Shown here: positions 37,301 through 43,996 of the stretch, one piece after another | Layout: each line of letters opens with the position of its first letter | Numbering within the stretch: position 1 is the first letter of the stretch | DNA from: Pseudomonadota bacterium | GTDB lineage: Bacteria; Pseudomonadota; Alphaproteobacteria; Dongiales; Dongiaceae | Direction: 5' to 3' | Assembly (NCBI GenBank): GCA_021792365.1 | Contig: JAJYUT010000003.1 | Coordinates: 186,001 to 250,000 of the forward strand | DNA length: 64,000 nt | The notes under the pieces: model-generated | Databases searched by the model: none | Seen by the model: the letters and a program-made list of their open reading frames with translations, nothing else | What the model was told of the DNA's origin: nothing | Translations under genes and position numbers: made by a program

Positions 37301-40111
37301 CCCGTCCGTCAAGGCGGTGGGCGTGAACTTGCCGTCTTCGACCTTGATGGTGACGCCGGTTTCCTGCAGCTGCTGGATGATACCCCGTTGCTGACTCTGG
37401 AGCGCCTCCAGCTGTTGCCGCTCGGCCTGGCCGTTCGGGTTCGCGGCGGCTTGGCGCTGCGCCTGATCCAGTGCGGCACCGTTCTGCAGCAGCGCCATCT
37501 GCCCCTGCGCCATGGCGCGCACATTGTTGACGACGGCATTCTGGTCTATTTCGCCATCCGCGCCGCGAGGCAGACCGGTAGTCAGATTGGAATTGAACTG
37601 CAGCACATCGTTCGAGAGCGCGTTCACGTCCGCCAGCGGACGCATCACATCGATCTGGCTGTCAAGTGCGTCGAGCTGCTTCCACAGCTGCTGGCCCTTC
37701 TGGTACGCGGCGGAACTGTCGCGGATGTTGGCGAGCTGGTCCTGCGCCGACAGGTAATCGGCCGTCGCCTTCTCGAGCGCGGCGCGCTCGCTCATCACCT
37801 CGTCCTGCAATGAGGAAGGCCCGGTGAACGAGAAGCTGTGGCGCCGTGCAAGCTCCGACTCGGAGCGGAACGTGGCGGGCTCGCCTTGCCCGAGATTGGT
37901 GACGTTGCCGCCGATCGGCTCGCTGTCGCCCAGCTGCTCCAGCGCCTTTTGATGCTTCTCCATCTCCCGCCCGGCCTCGTACGAGGCGTTGGTGGCCTTC
38001 TTGTATTCAGCGCTGTTCATGAATCCCTGGGGATTGATCTGCTTCAGTTCCTCCGCAATCTTGTTGTACTCATCGATCGCCTTGGCGTAATCGCCACCCA
38101 GATTTCCGTTCACCGGCGGATGATTGTTCGGGTCCGATGGATCGGCGCCGATCCTGCGCTCGATCTCGTCCAGCTGATCGAGCGCGTCGCCATAGAGTTT
38201 GTTGATCTTCTCCAGCGTCTCGTCGCTGGCGTTCTGGTAGCGGCGCGCCTCGTCCATCGCGCTCTCGAGCCCCGGCAGATTGTGCGGCCGCGTTGGCTGC
38301 TGGCCCTCGTATGACGGCTGATAGTTCTTCATCGCCTCGTCATACACGTCGCCGACACCCAAGGCTCGGGCCTGTTTCTCCAGCAGATCAGCCTCGGCCT
38401 GCGTCACAGCCTCACGCGCCTTGGTCTCCGCATTTTCGAGGGCGTTCCACTGCTTGCGCAGATTGTCGGCTGCGTCCTCATCCAGCTCGCCTTCCGCCTC
38501 CAGCCATTTGGCCTGACGCCTAAGATCCGCTTTTTGCCGCTCGATGTCGCTCAACCGGTCCTTCGCCGCGTCGGTGCGCTGCTCCGCGCGCCGTTCGGCA
38601 CGCTCCTCCTCGTTCATGCCGTAGCCGCGGTCCTTAAGGTCTTCGAGCTCGCGCTGCTCCTCCTGCCAATCCCGCACCTTATTATTGAAGGATTGAGCAT
38701 CTTTCTGGAGCTTGGTCTGCTCCTTGCCGAGATCGGTCTTCAGCCTGTTCAATTCGGCGCGCTGCTGGCGGATGGTCTGACACTCGGCGCTTCGGCAGTT
38801 GGGATCGTTGGCCCGCGATTTCTGCTCCTGCTCACGCAGCTCCTTGTCGATGCGGTCGAAATCCTTCTGCTGCTTGTCGAGTTTGTCGGCGCGGTCCTTG
38901 AGATCCTTGTTCTCCTTGTTCAGGTCGTCGGCTGTCTTCTTCTGCCGCTCCTCGCGCTCGTGCCGGTCGCGATACCGCTGGTCCCTCTCTCGGCGCTCCT
39001 GCTCGCGCTCGGCCTTCCTCTTCTCGCGCTCGAGGCGCTTGCGCTCGCGGTCTGCCTCCCTCTTCAGGCGTTTTCTCTCCTTTTCGAGGCGGTCCTTCTC
39101 CTCCTCAATCGCCCGCTGGATTGCAGCCAGGTTGAGGTTGATTTTGATCGCTTCCGGCAAGGAGATCTGCGCAACCCTGTTCTGCAGAGTGGCGGAGAGC
39201 TGCTTGATCTGAGCGACCACGGCGCTCCCCATGATCTGCTGGTTCCGCACCGCCGTATGCTCCCCGGTCGGATCCTGGATCGCCGCGTAGCCGAGATGGC
39301 TCTCCGCCTCCTGCCGCGCCTGACTCATATTCGCCATGGCGCGCAATGTGGCGGCGTACTCCTCCTCTTTCTTCTGCTTCTTCTTGTATGCCTCATGCTC
39401 GTCCTTGTCGGACTTGGCCTGCGATACCTCGTTGGAATCGTCCGTTTGTTCCGCTTCCTCCGGTGGTGCCTCGCCAGCGCCGGCGTCATCGGATTCAGCG
39501 GTTGGGTCCTGTGTATCGCCGGAGGTCGTCGCGGCGCCGACCTCCGTCTCCTGTTCGCTTGTTTCACCGCTTTGCGCCCCTCCGGTAGAGGCCTGGTCCT
39601 CAGGCGGAGGCTGCAAACCCGTCACGCTGGTACCTGCGGAACCATCAAGCGCCGCCGCGCCCGATTCCATCGGCACCAGGATCGGCAGCTGGTTCGGCAG
39701 TGAGATCACCTGGATCGGATTCGTCCCGGACGGAATGGCCCCGACAGCGCTGCCCTGCTCGATCGGCGCGGTCTGCACCGGGGCCTGCTGGATCGGCGCC
39801 GGCGTGTAGAACTCGATCGTCGGCTGCGACTGCACGAGCGGAAACCGTCCCGCTGCAGCTCCCGTGCCATTGCCGAAGAGCGGCGGCGGGGGGAGGACCG
39901 TCATGCCCTCTGGATTGAGGTACTGCTCAATCTGCGCGCCGGAGTAGACCTGCGGGGCGGAATAGATCTGGCTTTGATAGGGACTGGGCGCGCCGAACGT
40001 GGCGCTCGGTGGGACGTACGTCTCCTGCGCGTAAGCAGGCTCGGACCCACCCAAGCCATAGCTCACGACAATCGCCAGAAATGCCCCGTACTGTACGCGG
40101 AGATCGAGCAT
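28376..40111 (-). CDS. Giant exported repeat protein with nucleotidyltransferase-like motif (3,911 aa)
   Basis: One uninterrupted frame; the ATG at 40111 follows GAGGGGGG. Residues 1-28 form a signal peptide (cleavage after EPAYA). Then: Pro/Gln-rich and acidic low-complexity sequence (to about 228); very charged coiled coils (about 328-590, e.g. EEEKDRLEKERKRLKREADR); six tandem 66-residue repeats from residue 1024 to about 1419; two diverged copies (about 1440-1500 and 1525-1590); a long Ala/Leu/Glu-rich helical solenoid, partly TPR-like (about 1700-2500); a hydrophobic stretch (about 2748-2808); and a pol-beta-type nucleotidyltransferase motif G3022-S3023, D3029-Y-D3031, with D3070 as a possible third carboxylate. 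A Ser/Pro/Ala linker (about 3374-3408) precedes a globular C-terminus. No known family was recognised for the whole. Divergent small-protein and CsgG-like genes suggest a shared export or surface role. Confidence 0.93.
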   Translation of the reverse strand: MLDLRVQYGAFLAIVVSYGLGGSEPAYAQETYVPPSATFGAPSPYQSQIYSAPQVYSGAQIEQYLNPEGMTVLPPPPLFGNGTGAAAGRFPLVQSQPTIEFYTPAPIQQAPVQTAPIEQGSAVGAIPSGTNPIQVISLPNQLPILVPMESGAAALDGSAGTSVTGLQPPPEDQASTGGAQSGETSEQETEVGAATTSGDTQDPTAESDDAGAGEAPPEEAEQTDDSNEVSQAKSDKDEHEAYKKKQKKEEEYAATLRAMANMSQARQEAESHLGYAAIQDPTGEHTAVRNQQIMGSAVVAQIKQLSATLQNRVAQISLPEAIKINLNLAAIQRAIEEEKDRLEKERKRLKREADRERKRLEREKRKAEREQERRERDQRYRDRHEREERQKKTADDLNKENKDLKDRADKLDKQQKDFDRIDKELREQEQKSRANDPNCRSAECQTIRQQRAELNRLKTDLGKEQTKLQKDAQSFNNKVRDWQEEQRELEDLKDRGYGMNEEERAERRAEQRTDAAKDRLSDIERQKADLRRQAKWLEAEGELDEDAADNLRKQWNALENAETKAREAVTQAEADLLEKQARALGVGDVYDEAMKNYQPSYEGQQPTRPHNLPGLESAMDEARRYQNASDETLEKINKLYGDALDQLDEIERRIGADPSDPNNHPPVNGNLGGDYAKAIDEYNKIAEELKQINPQGFMNSAEYKKATNASYEAGREMEKHQKALEQLGDSEPIGGNVTNLGQGEPATFRSESELARRHSFSFTGPSSLQDEVMSERAALEKATADYLSAQDQLANIRDSSAAYQKGQQLWKQLDALDSQIDVMRPLADVNALSNDVLQFNSNLTTGLPRGADGEIDQNAVVNNVRAMAQGQMALLQNGAALDQAQRQAAANPNGQAERQQLEALQSQQRGIIQQLQETGVTIKVEDGKFTPTALTDGVGKMWDMARDQTVATLEEIQRNRQAAGVSGAGPSPPGEAGKGRVNAGLDREFKKADAQQAERDKIADLRPPPSLDAARSHSSDLHRLNSARHALEANISDLDTTLAELPDNHPVAPGLVATRNGLEAALKGVDSAIVKTEQSAQATTVGTQQLNAARTALETNINDIDTTLAELPDYHPVVPGLVATRNGLESALRSVDTAIVRTQQQKPETKAGTAQLNAARGALERNINDLDATLAELPDNHPVVPGLTATRHGLEAALKDVDSTIVKADKKTQETTVRTRQLNNARAALEKNINDLDGTLAELPDDHPVAPGLIATRTGLEAALKGVDAALVEPELKKPQARLHTDQLNSAREALERNINDLDSALLELPDNHPVVPGLIATRDGLQAALKGVDAAVVKIEPPKQDAKERTKQLKSAAAALEKNINGIDERLTEIDGWTPEAVALTATRNSLEAAYVDIENALTEVAPKAPDPAPQEIELQPRTGSTAPVATAPVTLSPEVEAALTQNRDVLAEQAKGLDRQIVAVGAQSLQGTALAQTRNAIQASIASIEKTLEAPVKPDAVAPPQPVKAPLSNVTESVSKEDRQAILSGRQNRIIRERLEINDRLKSLPEDDPEAEKLRARSEQLKIAQGEIETALTALSSDQPAAPTETGFETASRVEPEQQKTLAQALESHPELAELRRQIFEKDQKGLALTPGSAAWQAHIAEREQLVARYVARYGVIARERSGQAQPQGKPEHASQPAVPDPAIAFLDWIDKDVLPALRGGIGASGVRQALTGIAALLGAEKAEEITHNALDKTLEFVDGNNAEIFLDEVLARAAALARAEAGAAAGRSIDMARAHALTALLRDPAIERNESLNEELTARFSDLAKSLREELGAEIAKSVNKPDAKIALLGELAALSALDGGDLAPLVTEYEQELARLAKSRPQTGAQGAERAQTLRHLAASLEALQAATPELADRLGKARLASIKLLQQEISALAKSASEEQTGALKSEAAQLVLREAAALLGSGDPAGALERIRRAGAEQDLSPTDRDLALLSALDRIRSAWTVLDGNARAALGSLETLEHERDQALERLSQSGDPALSAAASLLRARTALAKADLATARRLIDEAIRRQPDDPVLQGEKLRLALTDPSETVEKERIDRALGEVPEGLRLPAGLLAIDSMLEGGANAAALALIERLRQMSAATEDAQALGAYLDARKAFALAGQPADAVGSAQVREAIGTARESLAAAVQTNPALAAEIERVDALSKQLDQVEKLERALADGLAPKEGFTGLARDALAMGRLDLAERALSRHVAELLDPNATRDNASVLAGLRQSAALLEMVRRRAAQPDLSPEQRALFGGFIGRIAPQLTGVIDQYVKEREPVARQALNRALTDAKAGATAAQRRNELRMLERLRWSVQATMLQPDRWLQQITEAEAAATGKINNKLAEIRARFGGLAQTINEDATKSAELDKALVELDILRAERDGITDFKLSFAPLAGEVDPRVRQYGALVPRTARDEAIRAAQRNLISVEPGGTAEDLWERRREARRQGGSYQAEGARERLLVETARAPSGRDLRKNPEAYKDHWLETRITQRDAAYYERRRAELVFEDSTRPGSAATELLNKLVEHEVTVLNGVVEPSNALSEMVQQITGFGATYRATAGELASHMPQNEMNGWLSDLDLARQGGDAQKAFSSLVKLRDASLSGEINAFVNYLDVPWYRAGPARAYNLVIGMTETQNALEGAIVETARINSVLIRAANNPPESLSTEDRTLLERHGFLKDGKYAIPEHVRVTPTSVASEFAQITQEGVLGKTDQILNAAHVAELTATVAIPGGIAGRLGKSLATELTKAGVRTLAAQGIALTVETAAFTGLSRLARVALDPELLTSREFWSGRAMLAEYGHNLLTLGVLKVKGAGLERLGKSLERLLAGRLRSELDGLARSLDVVGEAALLTTLNGALGSNSISRETFFENLMVVSLLRATHVASDAGKKALGIPTGGGTGNAGRSFAERADARGGEVRYQQWVDAYHIPARRLMEQFGGDWAAARKAYQKNEISEGQMRRLVELRKSVVDRLANEILAELGGDVQAFGSTNLTSDYDISFVGPKAQLAVILFNARFGARWGAAMDIGGRETGITLDTNAYTATEHLNYAGGKLDAWLQDSYAHLAARKYLSDAEWAAYRARVEEASDPAKDADIAKMLDKVESDFRSLREAIEAEQAHLKGSVPESDIGITAENRLYEKTLVEIADLIARHQAAADAAGKEALAQEIRNAQSRALFYAQEAYNTQAAIQHVVTTIQAAKRAITVDSLLSKDPLELNVPLTVGQARQSFIEQIANMLKELSHGGDLDKLAGKAAKYFVRALDAAKIARIDLAQLEAIVRATVEINDRRAEISDVKKMLQERYPEGGAEAYLKGVEDAVNVLNRAFFGGGEARSAANDNLSAQGSSSASSEAAGGAPGAPGEPPAPPRPSADPNADTVLNTLPRAPSGSRTGSDTEVVLGESGDGVARAYGEGIAQLEGDPAFARWLEQPVSDAATRRQLATIGLLRGLLDPIDRIQADLALAAAEALVNIHPDLAGIDLLDVARYVNLHAGRVPSESGSNTRMPSAAQLAAEALLQINPTARITIRDLVAAARVDGARARAALNGARSAIARQGGAVTDHTDSLDRHPLTSMMTEPLSLLNRIDGSYLVQRPRAGTPGDAEFFAANDLLPRITIEVGGQRYHVTEPFRGPDGRVSLVAFQETSLGTVVPRTFYLSGEHGVWRAAIAMTGGLISKGPIRLVYGGREITPDQMMEMRVAAETQFVNESVVDLGAEFQGTLSRWAADRGVRDLQPDVMERAFFGHLEQGIHLAPGAEFSAFVNRADVERALTQNEGQLPEHLLPDFATGPLDQWRVNSHVYGELRGATYQSRDGSVIYVVLRDAQRRVFVPSIQDARVGLTPFGTRWSSYQTRLNSTPMTHGLRDYVANDNYANALNSLFQ
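35855..37042 (-). repeat. Six tandem 198-bp in-frame repeats inside the giant gene
   Basis: The motif start (codons for Leu-Asn, or Leu-Lys in the last unit) recurs at 37042, 36844, 36646, 36448, 36250 and 36052, exactly 198 bases apart each time. Each unit codes for 66 residues with consensus LNxARxALExNIxDLD, then a TLAELPDxHPV turn and PGLxATRxGLEAALKxVD, followed by a variable linker. The pattern predicts helical hairpins. The sixth unit is the most diverged. Confidence 0.9.
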
Positions 40112-40363
40112 TGCACCCCCCTCGAACCCGCCCCCAAGAAGGCTGCGGCATTATAGGCACGGCTCTCCCACCAACAACACAAAAGCACGTGGCACGCGCC
40201 GCGTCTTGCATGATTCGTCTGCAGCAGCGGCCCATCTTGTTGAAGTGAATAACGTTCCTATCGGATCACGGTCACGTCAGAGGCACGCGCGCAGCTTTAC
40301 ACTGTGCTCGCACCGGACCTATTATCGCTGCGGGGACATGGTGGTCCGGAAGAGAGACTGGCC

Positions 40364-40681
40364 ATGATGACGATCAAGGCGGCGTCGCCGATCCTGCTGG
40401 CAATTGGAACCTGGTGCCTGGCGAGTTCCGCGGGTGCTGATGACGCTACGGCACATGCGAACTCACACCGAATCCAGGCAGCGATCGCGGCGCAATCGAT
40501 GCTTGGCTATGCGCCGGTTGCGACGCCAGACCAGGCCGGTTGCTGCTGTCCGTCCGCGTCGGGGTCCGGCCTCGCATATTCAACCCTGACTCAACAGATC
40601 GCAGCCTTATCCGCAGCGCTGAAGGAGACGCCGCAGCCGGCGAAACTCAGTGCCGCAATGGTGGCTGAGGGCGCTTACTAG
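40364..40681 (+). CDS. Small exported protein with Cys triplet
   Basis: A 105-residue protein. ATG codons at 40364 and 40367 follow a GGAAGAGAGA stretch. A signal peptide is evident (SPILLAIGTWCLASSAGADD, cleavage near residue 24). The mature part has a CCC triplet in the middle and a helical C-terminus. LGYAPVAT and QQIAALSAAL echo LGYAAIQD and AQIKQLSATL near residues 270-305 of the giant protein encoded divergently. It is 48 bases before the CsgG-like gene, hence likely co-transcribed. No family recognised; it may be a periplasmic partner of the export pore or the giant protein. Confidence 0.75.
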   Translation: MMTIKAASPILLAIGTWCLASSAGADDATAHANSHRIQAAIAAQSMLGYAPVATPDQAGCCCPSASGSGLAYSTLTQQIAALSAALKETPQPAKLSAAMVAEGAY

Positions 40682-40729
40682 CACGGACTCTTGCGGCGAG
40701 GCCTTCGCTGCTAGCTTGGGGGAGCCATC

Positions 40730-41779
40730 ATGACTCAGTGTCAAGTGCGTCTTCGCAGCGTTTGCGGGTGGATTGCAGCGGCGGCCGCGGCGGCGGTCCT
40801 CGTTCTTATGCCGCTCGAGAGCGGCGCACAGGGCGCAAGCGACGATGGCATCATCACCCAGATGCCCGCCGAGCCTGGCGTTCTGACCGGGAAGGTTCCG
40901 ACCGTGAAGGGACCGAAGCGCGTCGTAGCGGTGGCGCGCTTCGATGCGGTCGGCTCATTCACCGCCGTCTATGGCAATTGGGACGTCGGCGGCGGCCTGG
41001 AAGCCATGCTGATCACCGCCCTGATGGAGAGCGGCCGGTTCATCGTGGTCGAGCGCGCACACATTCAGCCGATCCTTGCGGAACAGCAGATGAAGCAGTC
41101 GGGACTGGTCAATCCCACAACCGGGCCGGCGGCCGGCAACATCACCGGAGTCCACGCCTTTATTATCGGCTCCGTCACGTCGTTCGGCGCGAACGACAAG
41201 GGCGGCGGCGTGAGCTTGGGCGCCGGCGGAAGCGGTGGCGTCTTGGGCGGGGTCGTCGGCGGCCTGTCGCAGCAATCCCAAAGCGGCAAGGTCACCATCG
41301 AGATGCGCTACGTCAATGCGACGACGAGCCAGATCATGGACACGGTAACGATCAGCGAAGAGATTGAAAGCTCGTCCTGGAGCCTGAATGCCGGCTACAA
41401 GGGCGTGAGCCTCGGCACCAACAAATTCTACAATACGCCGCTGGGCGAGGCGACGCGGCGCGCGATCACACGCGCGGTTCAGCAGCTCGCCACCGAGCTG
41501 AATGACGTTCCGTGGTCCGGCCTGGTGGTCGATTTCGATGGCACCGAACTCTATATCAACGCGGGCAAGAGTTCGGGGATCAAGGCCGGCGACAAGCTGC
41601 TGATCGAGCGCATCGCCAAGACGCTGACGGATCCCGCCACCGGCGAGGTGCTCAAGATCACCAAGCAGAAGGTCGGCCTGGTCACGCTGACCTCTGTCGA
41701 AGAACGGATCAGCTCCGGCAGCTTCAAGCCGCTCGATATCACCCAGCCTCAGCGTGGTGATCTCGTCTCGCTGCAGTGA
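40730..41779 (+). CDS. CsgG/HfaB-family outer-membrane assembly protein
   Basis: A 349-residue protein with an N-terminal signal sequence (AAAAAAAVLVLMPLESGAQG). It lacks the lipobox Cys of classical CsgG. The CsgG domain (about residues 55-265) includes RVVAVARFDAVGSF, LEAMLITALMESGRFIVVER, ILAEQQMKQSGLV, and HAFIIGSVTSFGANDKGGG followed by a Gly/Ser-rich stretch where the CsgG transmembrane hairpin lies. The tail has a strand-rich domain with INAGKSSGIKAGDKLLIER. In curli and holdfast systems CsgG/HfaB forms the outer-membrane secretion pore. The ATG follows GGGGGAG. Its location suggests export or anchoring of the giant protein; that is inference. Confidence 0.85.
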   Translation: MTQCQVRLRSVCGWIAAAAAAAVLVLMPLESGAQGASDDGIITQMPAEPGVLTGKVPTVKGPKRVVAVARFDAVGSFTAVYGNWDVGGGLEAMLITALMESGRFIVVERAHIQPILAEQQMKQSGLVNPTTGPAAGNITGVHAFIIGSVTSFGANDKGGGVSLGAGGSGGVLGGVVGGLSQQSQSGKVTIEMRYVNATTSQIMDTVTISEEIESSSWSLNAGYKGVSLGTNKFYNTPLGEATRRAITRAVQQLATELNDVPWSGLVVDFDGTELYINAGKSSGIKAGDKLLIERIAKTLTDPATGEVLKITKQKVGLVTLTSVEERISSGSFKPLDITQPQRGDLVSLQ

Positions 41780-41822
41780 TCAGCCGCAACTCATCCCTGC
41801 CGATCCGGTCGCGCGGCTGCCT

Positions 41823-42060
41823 GAGCTGTATCCACGCAGCATTGACGAGGCAAAGAGTACGCTTGTCCGCCAGCTGATCCTGATCGGCACGCCCGATAAG
41901 GAGGTCGTCCGGCAGAGCGGAGTCGGAGGCACCGTCGGCAAGATCAGCCAGCAGATCAAGGCAAACGTGATGCTCTTCCGCAACACGGAAGGCCAGACTT
42001 GCTTGCCCAAACCAGAACGTCGCGCCAACAAAAGCGCAGATGAGCGCAGAACGCGATTCG
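41823..42060 (+). pseudogene. Helix-turn-helix relic, copy B
   Basis: The open frame reads PRSIDEAKSTLVRQL, then IGTPDKEVVRQSGVGGTVGK, then ISQQIKANVMLFRNTEGQTC, and runs into the tRNA-like sequence without its own stop. It is homologous to the frameshifted relic at 15926-16170. A GTPDKEVVRQSGV...GTVGKISQQIK helix-turn-helix is plausible. No start codon lies after the CsgG-like stop, so it looks like a 3' gene fragment. The family is not recognised. Confidence 0.45.
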
Positions 42061-42080
42061 TATCTCTTTGCAAAGATTTG

Positions 42081-42126
42081 TGGACCCGGCAGGACTCGAA
42101 CCTGCGACAACACCGTTATGAGCGGG
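42081..42126 (-). other. Intact 3' half of a tRNA (CAU anticodon loop), att-like scar
   Basis: On the minus strand this stretch contains an anticodon loop CTCATAA, a five-base variable loop, a perfect T-arm (GCAGG TTCGAGT CCTGC) and the acceptor 3' strand CGGGTCC plus A. The bases that should form the 5' half (42127-42157) do not pair properly: the acceptor stem has mismatches and the D-loop lacks GG. A tRNA with only its 3' half preserved is what site-specific integration into a tRNA gene leaves. A second, shorter copy is at 16181-16199. Confidence 0.6.
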
Positions 42127-42619
42127 CAGCCTCTAGGCAGAAAGCTAAGAGATCCGGAATGTTATTGATCAAGTCAGCTCAATCCGGCTGCACGGACATT
42201 CAATGAGCTAGATGCATTTTCGTGCCCACTGCGTGCCCAAGCCGAACTCGATGTCTGCTCGACACCACGGAGCGGACTTGGCGCGTGCGAAATCTTTTGC
42301 GAAGACAGGCAGCATGGACGCCTCCTCCTTGCGCCGCAATCGAGGTGCGATCCCGTGCCGCCCCGCCCTAATGGACCAGCTGATCAACACCTGTTACCGG
42401 CACATGATTCCGCCGTTCGGGCAGTGTGCCTCGCCCGCTCAGGGTCGGCGCGTTGTACAGCGGAGCTGGGACATCGTGCGTAGCAGGAGTTTCGGCCGTC
42501 TCTTTGGCGGCTTGGCAACGGGCCTCCATAAAGAGCGCCCATTGACGCATCAAGCGTAATACGTTCAGATCAATGCCCAGGCCAAGCGGCAAGTCCGAAC
42601 AGAGATCTGAGAGCATATT
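42127..42619. other. Intergenic stretch without a confident gene
   Basis: Short open frames occur on both strands, including an 87-codon minus-strand frame (42368-42631) preceded by AGGAG, but none resembles a known family and that one overlaps the start of the sensor kinase. The stretch next to the tRNA half may be leftover mobile-element sequence. Confidence 0.5.
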
Positions 42620-43996
42620 TTGCGTGAACATCTCGAAGAACTCCTGGATCGGGCCGCGATCGGGATGGCTCAGGTGGATTCGGATGGCCGGCTTCTGTTG
42701 GTCAGTGACTGCTATTGTTACCTGGTAGGCCGCCCCGCGGATCAGATTGTCGGCACCCTGCTTCAGGATCTCGTCTATCCGGAGGACCTGCCGGTTACCG
42801 TGGATGGCTTCATTCGCGTGTTCGAGTCCGGAGAATCACGGGTCGTGGACCATCGGTTTGCGAGGCCGGACGGGACTCGAGTTTGGGTCGGCAACACCGT
42901 GTCGGCCGTGCGGGATGCCGGCGGCAGGCCGCAATACGTGGTGGTGCTTGCGCGCAACATCACGCATCAGAAAGAGACTGAGCGCGCATTGGCGCGGAGC
43001 CGGGCAGATCTGCGCATGATCATCGATTCCGCCGCCGAAGGTGTCTACTGCATCGATCGGTCCGGGCTCGTCACCCTGTGCAATACGGCGTTCCTGCGAA
43101 TGCTCGGCTATGCGCACGAGGAGGAGGTGATCGGGAGAGACATACACATGCTCTCGCATCACACCCATCCGGACGGCTCCCCGTTTCCGCTTCTCGACTG
43201 CCCTGTCTTCCGTACCGCTCAATCGGGCGTCCACGCGCACCTGCTCGACGACCTGTATTTCCGGCGAGACGGCACGCCTTTGCCGGTCGAAAGCTGGGCC
43301 CGCCCCATAGTCCGGGAGTCCGAAATCGAAGGAGCGGTCTGCACGTTCGTGGATACGACCGAGCGCAAGCAGGCCGAGGCCCGGCAGCAGCTTCTCATCC
43401 ACGAGATGGCCCACCGGGTCAAAAACACGATCGCCATGGTCCAAGCCATCGTTGGGCAGAGCCTGCGAACCACTCCGGTTGCGCAGCCACTGGCCAAAGC
43501 CATCAATCAAAGGCTCGTGGCCCTCGGCGGCGCCCATTCCATCCTGATCAACGCACGCTCAGACAGCGCTTCCATTGTCGAGATCGTGGAGAATGCGATC
43601 GCCGTGCACCGGTCCGATCCGAGCCGCATTCATGCAAGCGGTCCGAAGATTGACCTCGGTGGCAAAGCGGCGCTTGGCATTACCCTCGCTCTTCACGAAT
43701 TGTGCACGAATGCTTCCAAGTATGGGGCGCTATCAAACGAGTCCGGCAGCATCGCTATCGATTGGTCAATAACTGGCGGTGCCGCCGATGCGCGCTTTCG
43801 AATGCGCTGGAAGGAAAGCGGCGGACCGCCGGTCAGTCCACCTTCGCAAAGCGGTTTCGGGTCGCGACTCATCGCGCACAGCGTCGGTTTGGACCTGAAA
43901 GGCGAGACGAAACTCTCGTTCGAGCCGGACGGCGTCGCATGGGAATTGCGCGCCCCGCTGCATTCCGTCACCGGCAAGCTCGGCGGCGCTTCATAG
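42620..43996 (+). CDS. PAS-domain sensor histidine kinase, HWE family
   Basis: A 458-residue soluble kinase. Two PAS domains fill the first half (about residues 8-115, ending VVLARNITHQKE, and 127-255, ending CTFVDTTERKQAE). The HWE-type kinase core follows: phosphoacceptor His in LIHEMAHRVKNTIAMVQAIV, the N-box LALHELCTNASKYGAL, and GFGSRLIAHSV near the C-terminus. There are no membrane segments, so it senses a cytoplasmic signal. The start is TTG. It is convergent with hypB, their ends overlapping by 6 bases. It might inform on redox or energy state for the hydrogenase cluster, but that is only positional. Confidence 0.88.
   Translation: MREHLEELLDRAAIGMAQVDSDGRLLLVSDCYCYLVGRPADQIVGTLLQDLVYPEDLPVTVDGFIRVFESGESRVVDHRFARPDGTRVWVGNTVSAVRDAGGRPQYVVVLARNITHQKETERALARSRADLRMIIDSAAEGVYCIDRSGLVTLCNTAFLRMLGYAHEEEVIGRDIHMLSHHTHPDGSPFPLLDCPVFRTAQSGVHAHLLDDLYFRRDGTPLPVESWARPIVRESEIEGAVCTFVDTTERKQAEARQQLLIHEMAHRVKNTIAMVQAIVGQSLRTTPVAQPLAKAINQRLVALGGAHSILINARSDSASIVEIVENAIAVHRSDPSRIHASGPKIDLGGKAALGITLALHELCTNASKYGALSNESGSIAIDWSITGGAADARFRMRWKESGGPPVSPPSQSGFGSRLIAHSVGLDLKGETKLSFEPDGVAWELRAPLHSVTGKLGGAS

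Noticed and set aside
28600-39800. Very long plus-strand open frames opposite the giant gene (for example 38534-39703 and 30875-32275)
   Set aside because: They are antisense shadows created by GC-rich third codon positions. Their products are leucine/valine/arginine-rich without domains, lack ribosome sites, and the minus-strand frame is continuous and well structured.
42076-42157. A complete tRNA-Met or tRNA-Ile(CAU) gene on the minus strand
   Set aside because: The T-arm, variable loop and anticodon loop fit, but the acceptor 5' strand does not pair well, the anticodon stem has two mismatches and the D-loop lacks the conserved GG. It is reported as a 3' half only.
42368-42631. 87-codon minus-strand frame with AGGAG before its ATG
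   Set aside because: It begins inside the sensor-kinase gene, has no recognised family and lies in decayed intergenic sequence. It was not strong enough to list as a gene.
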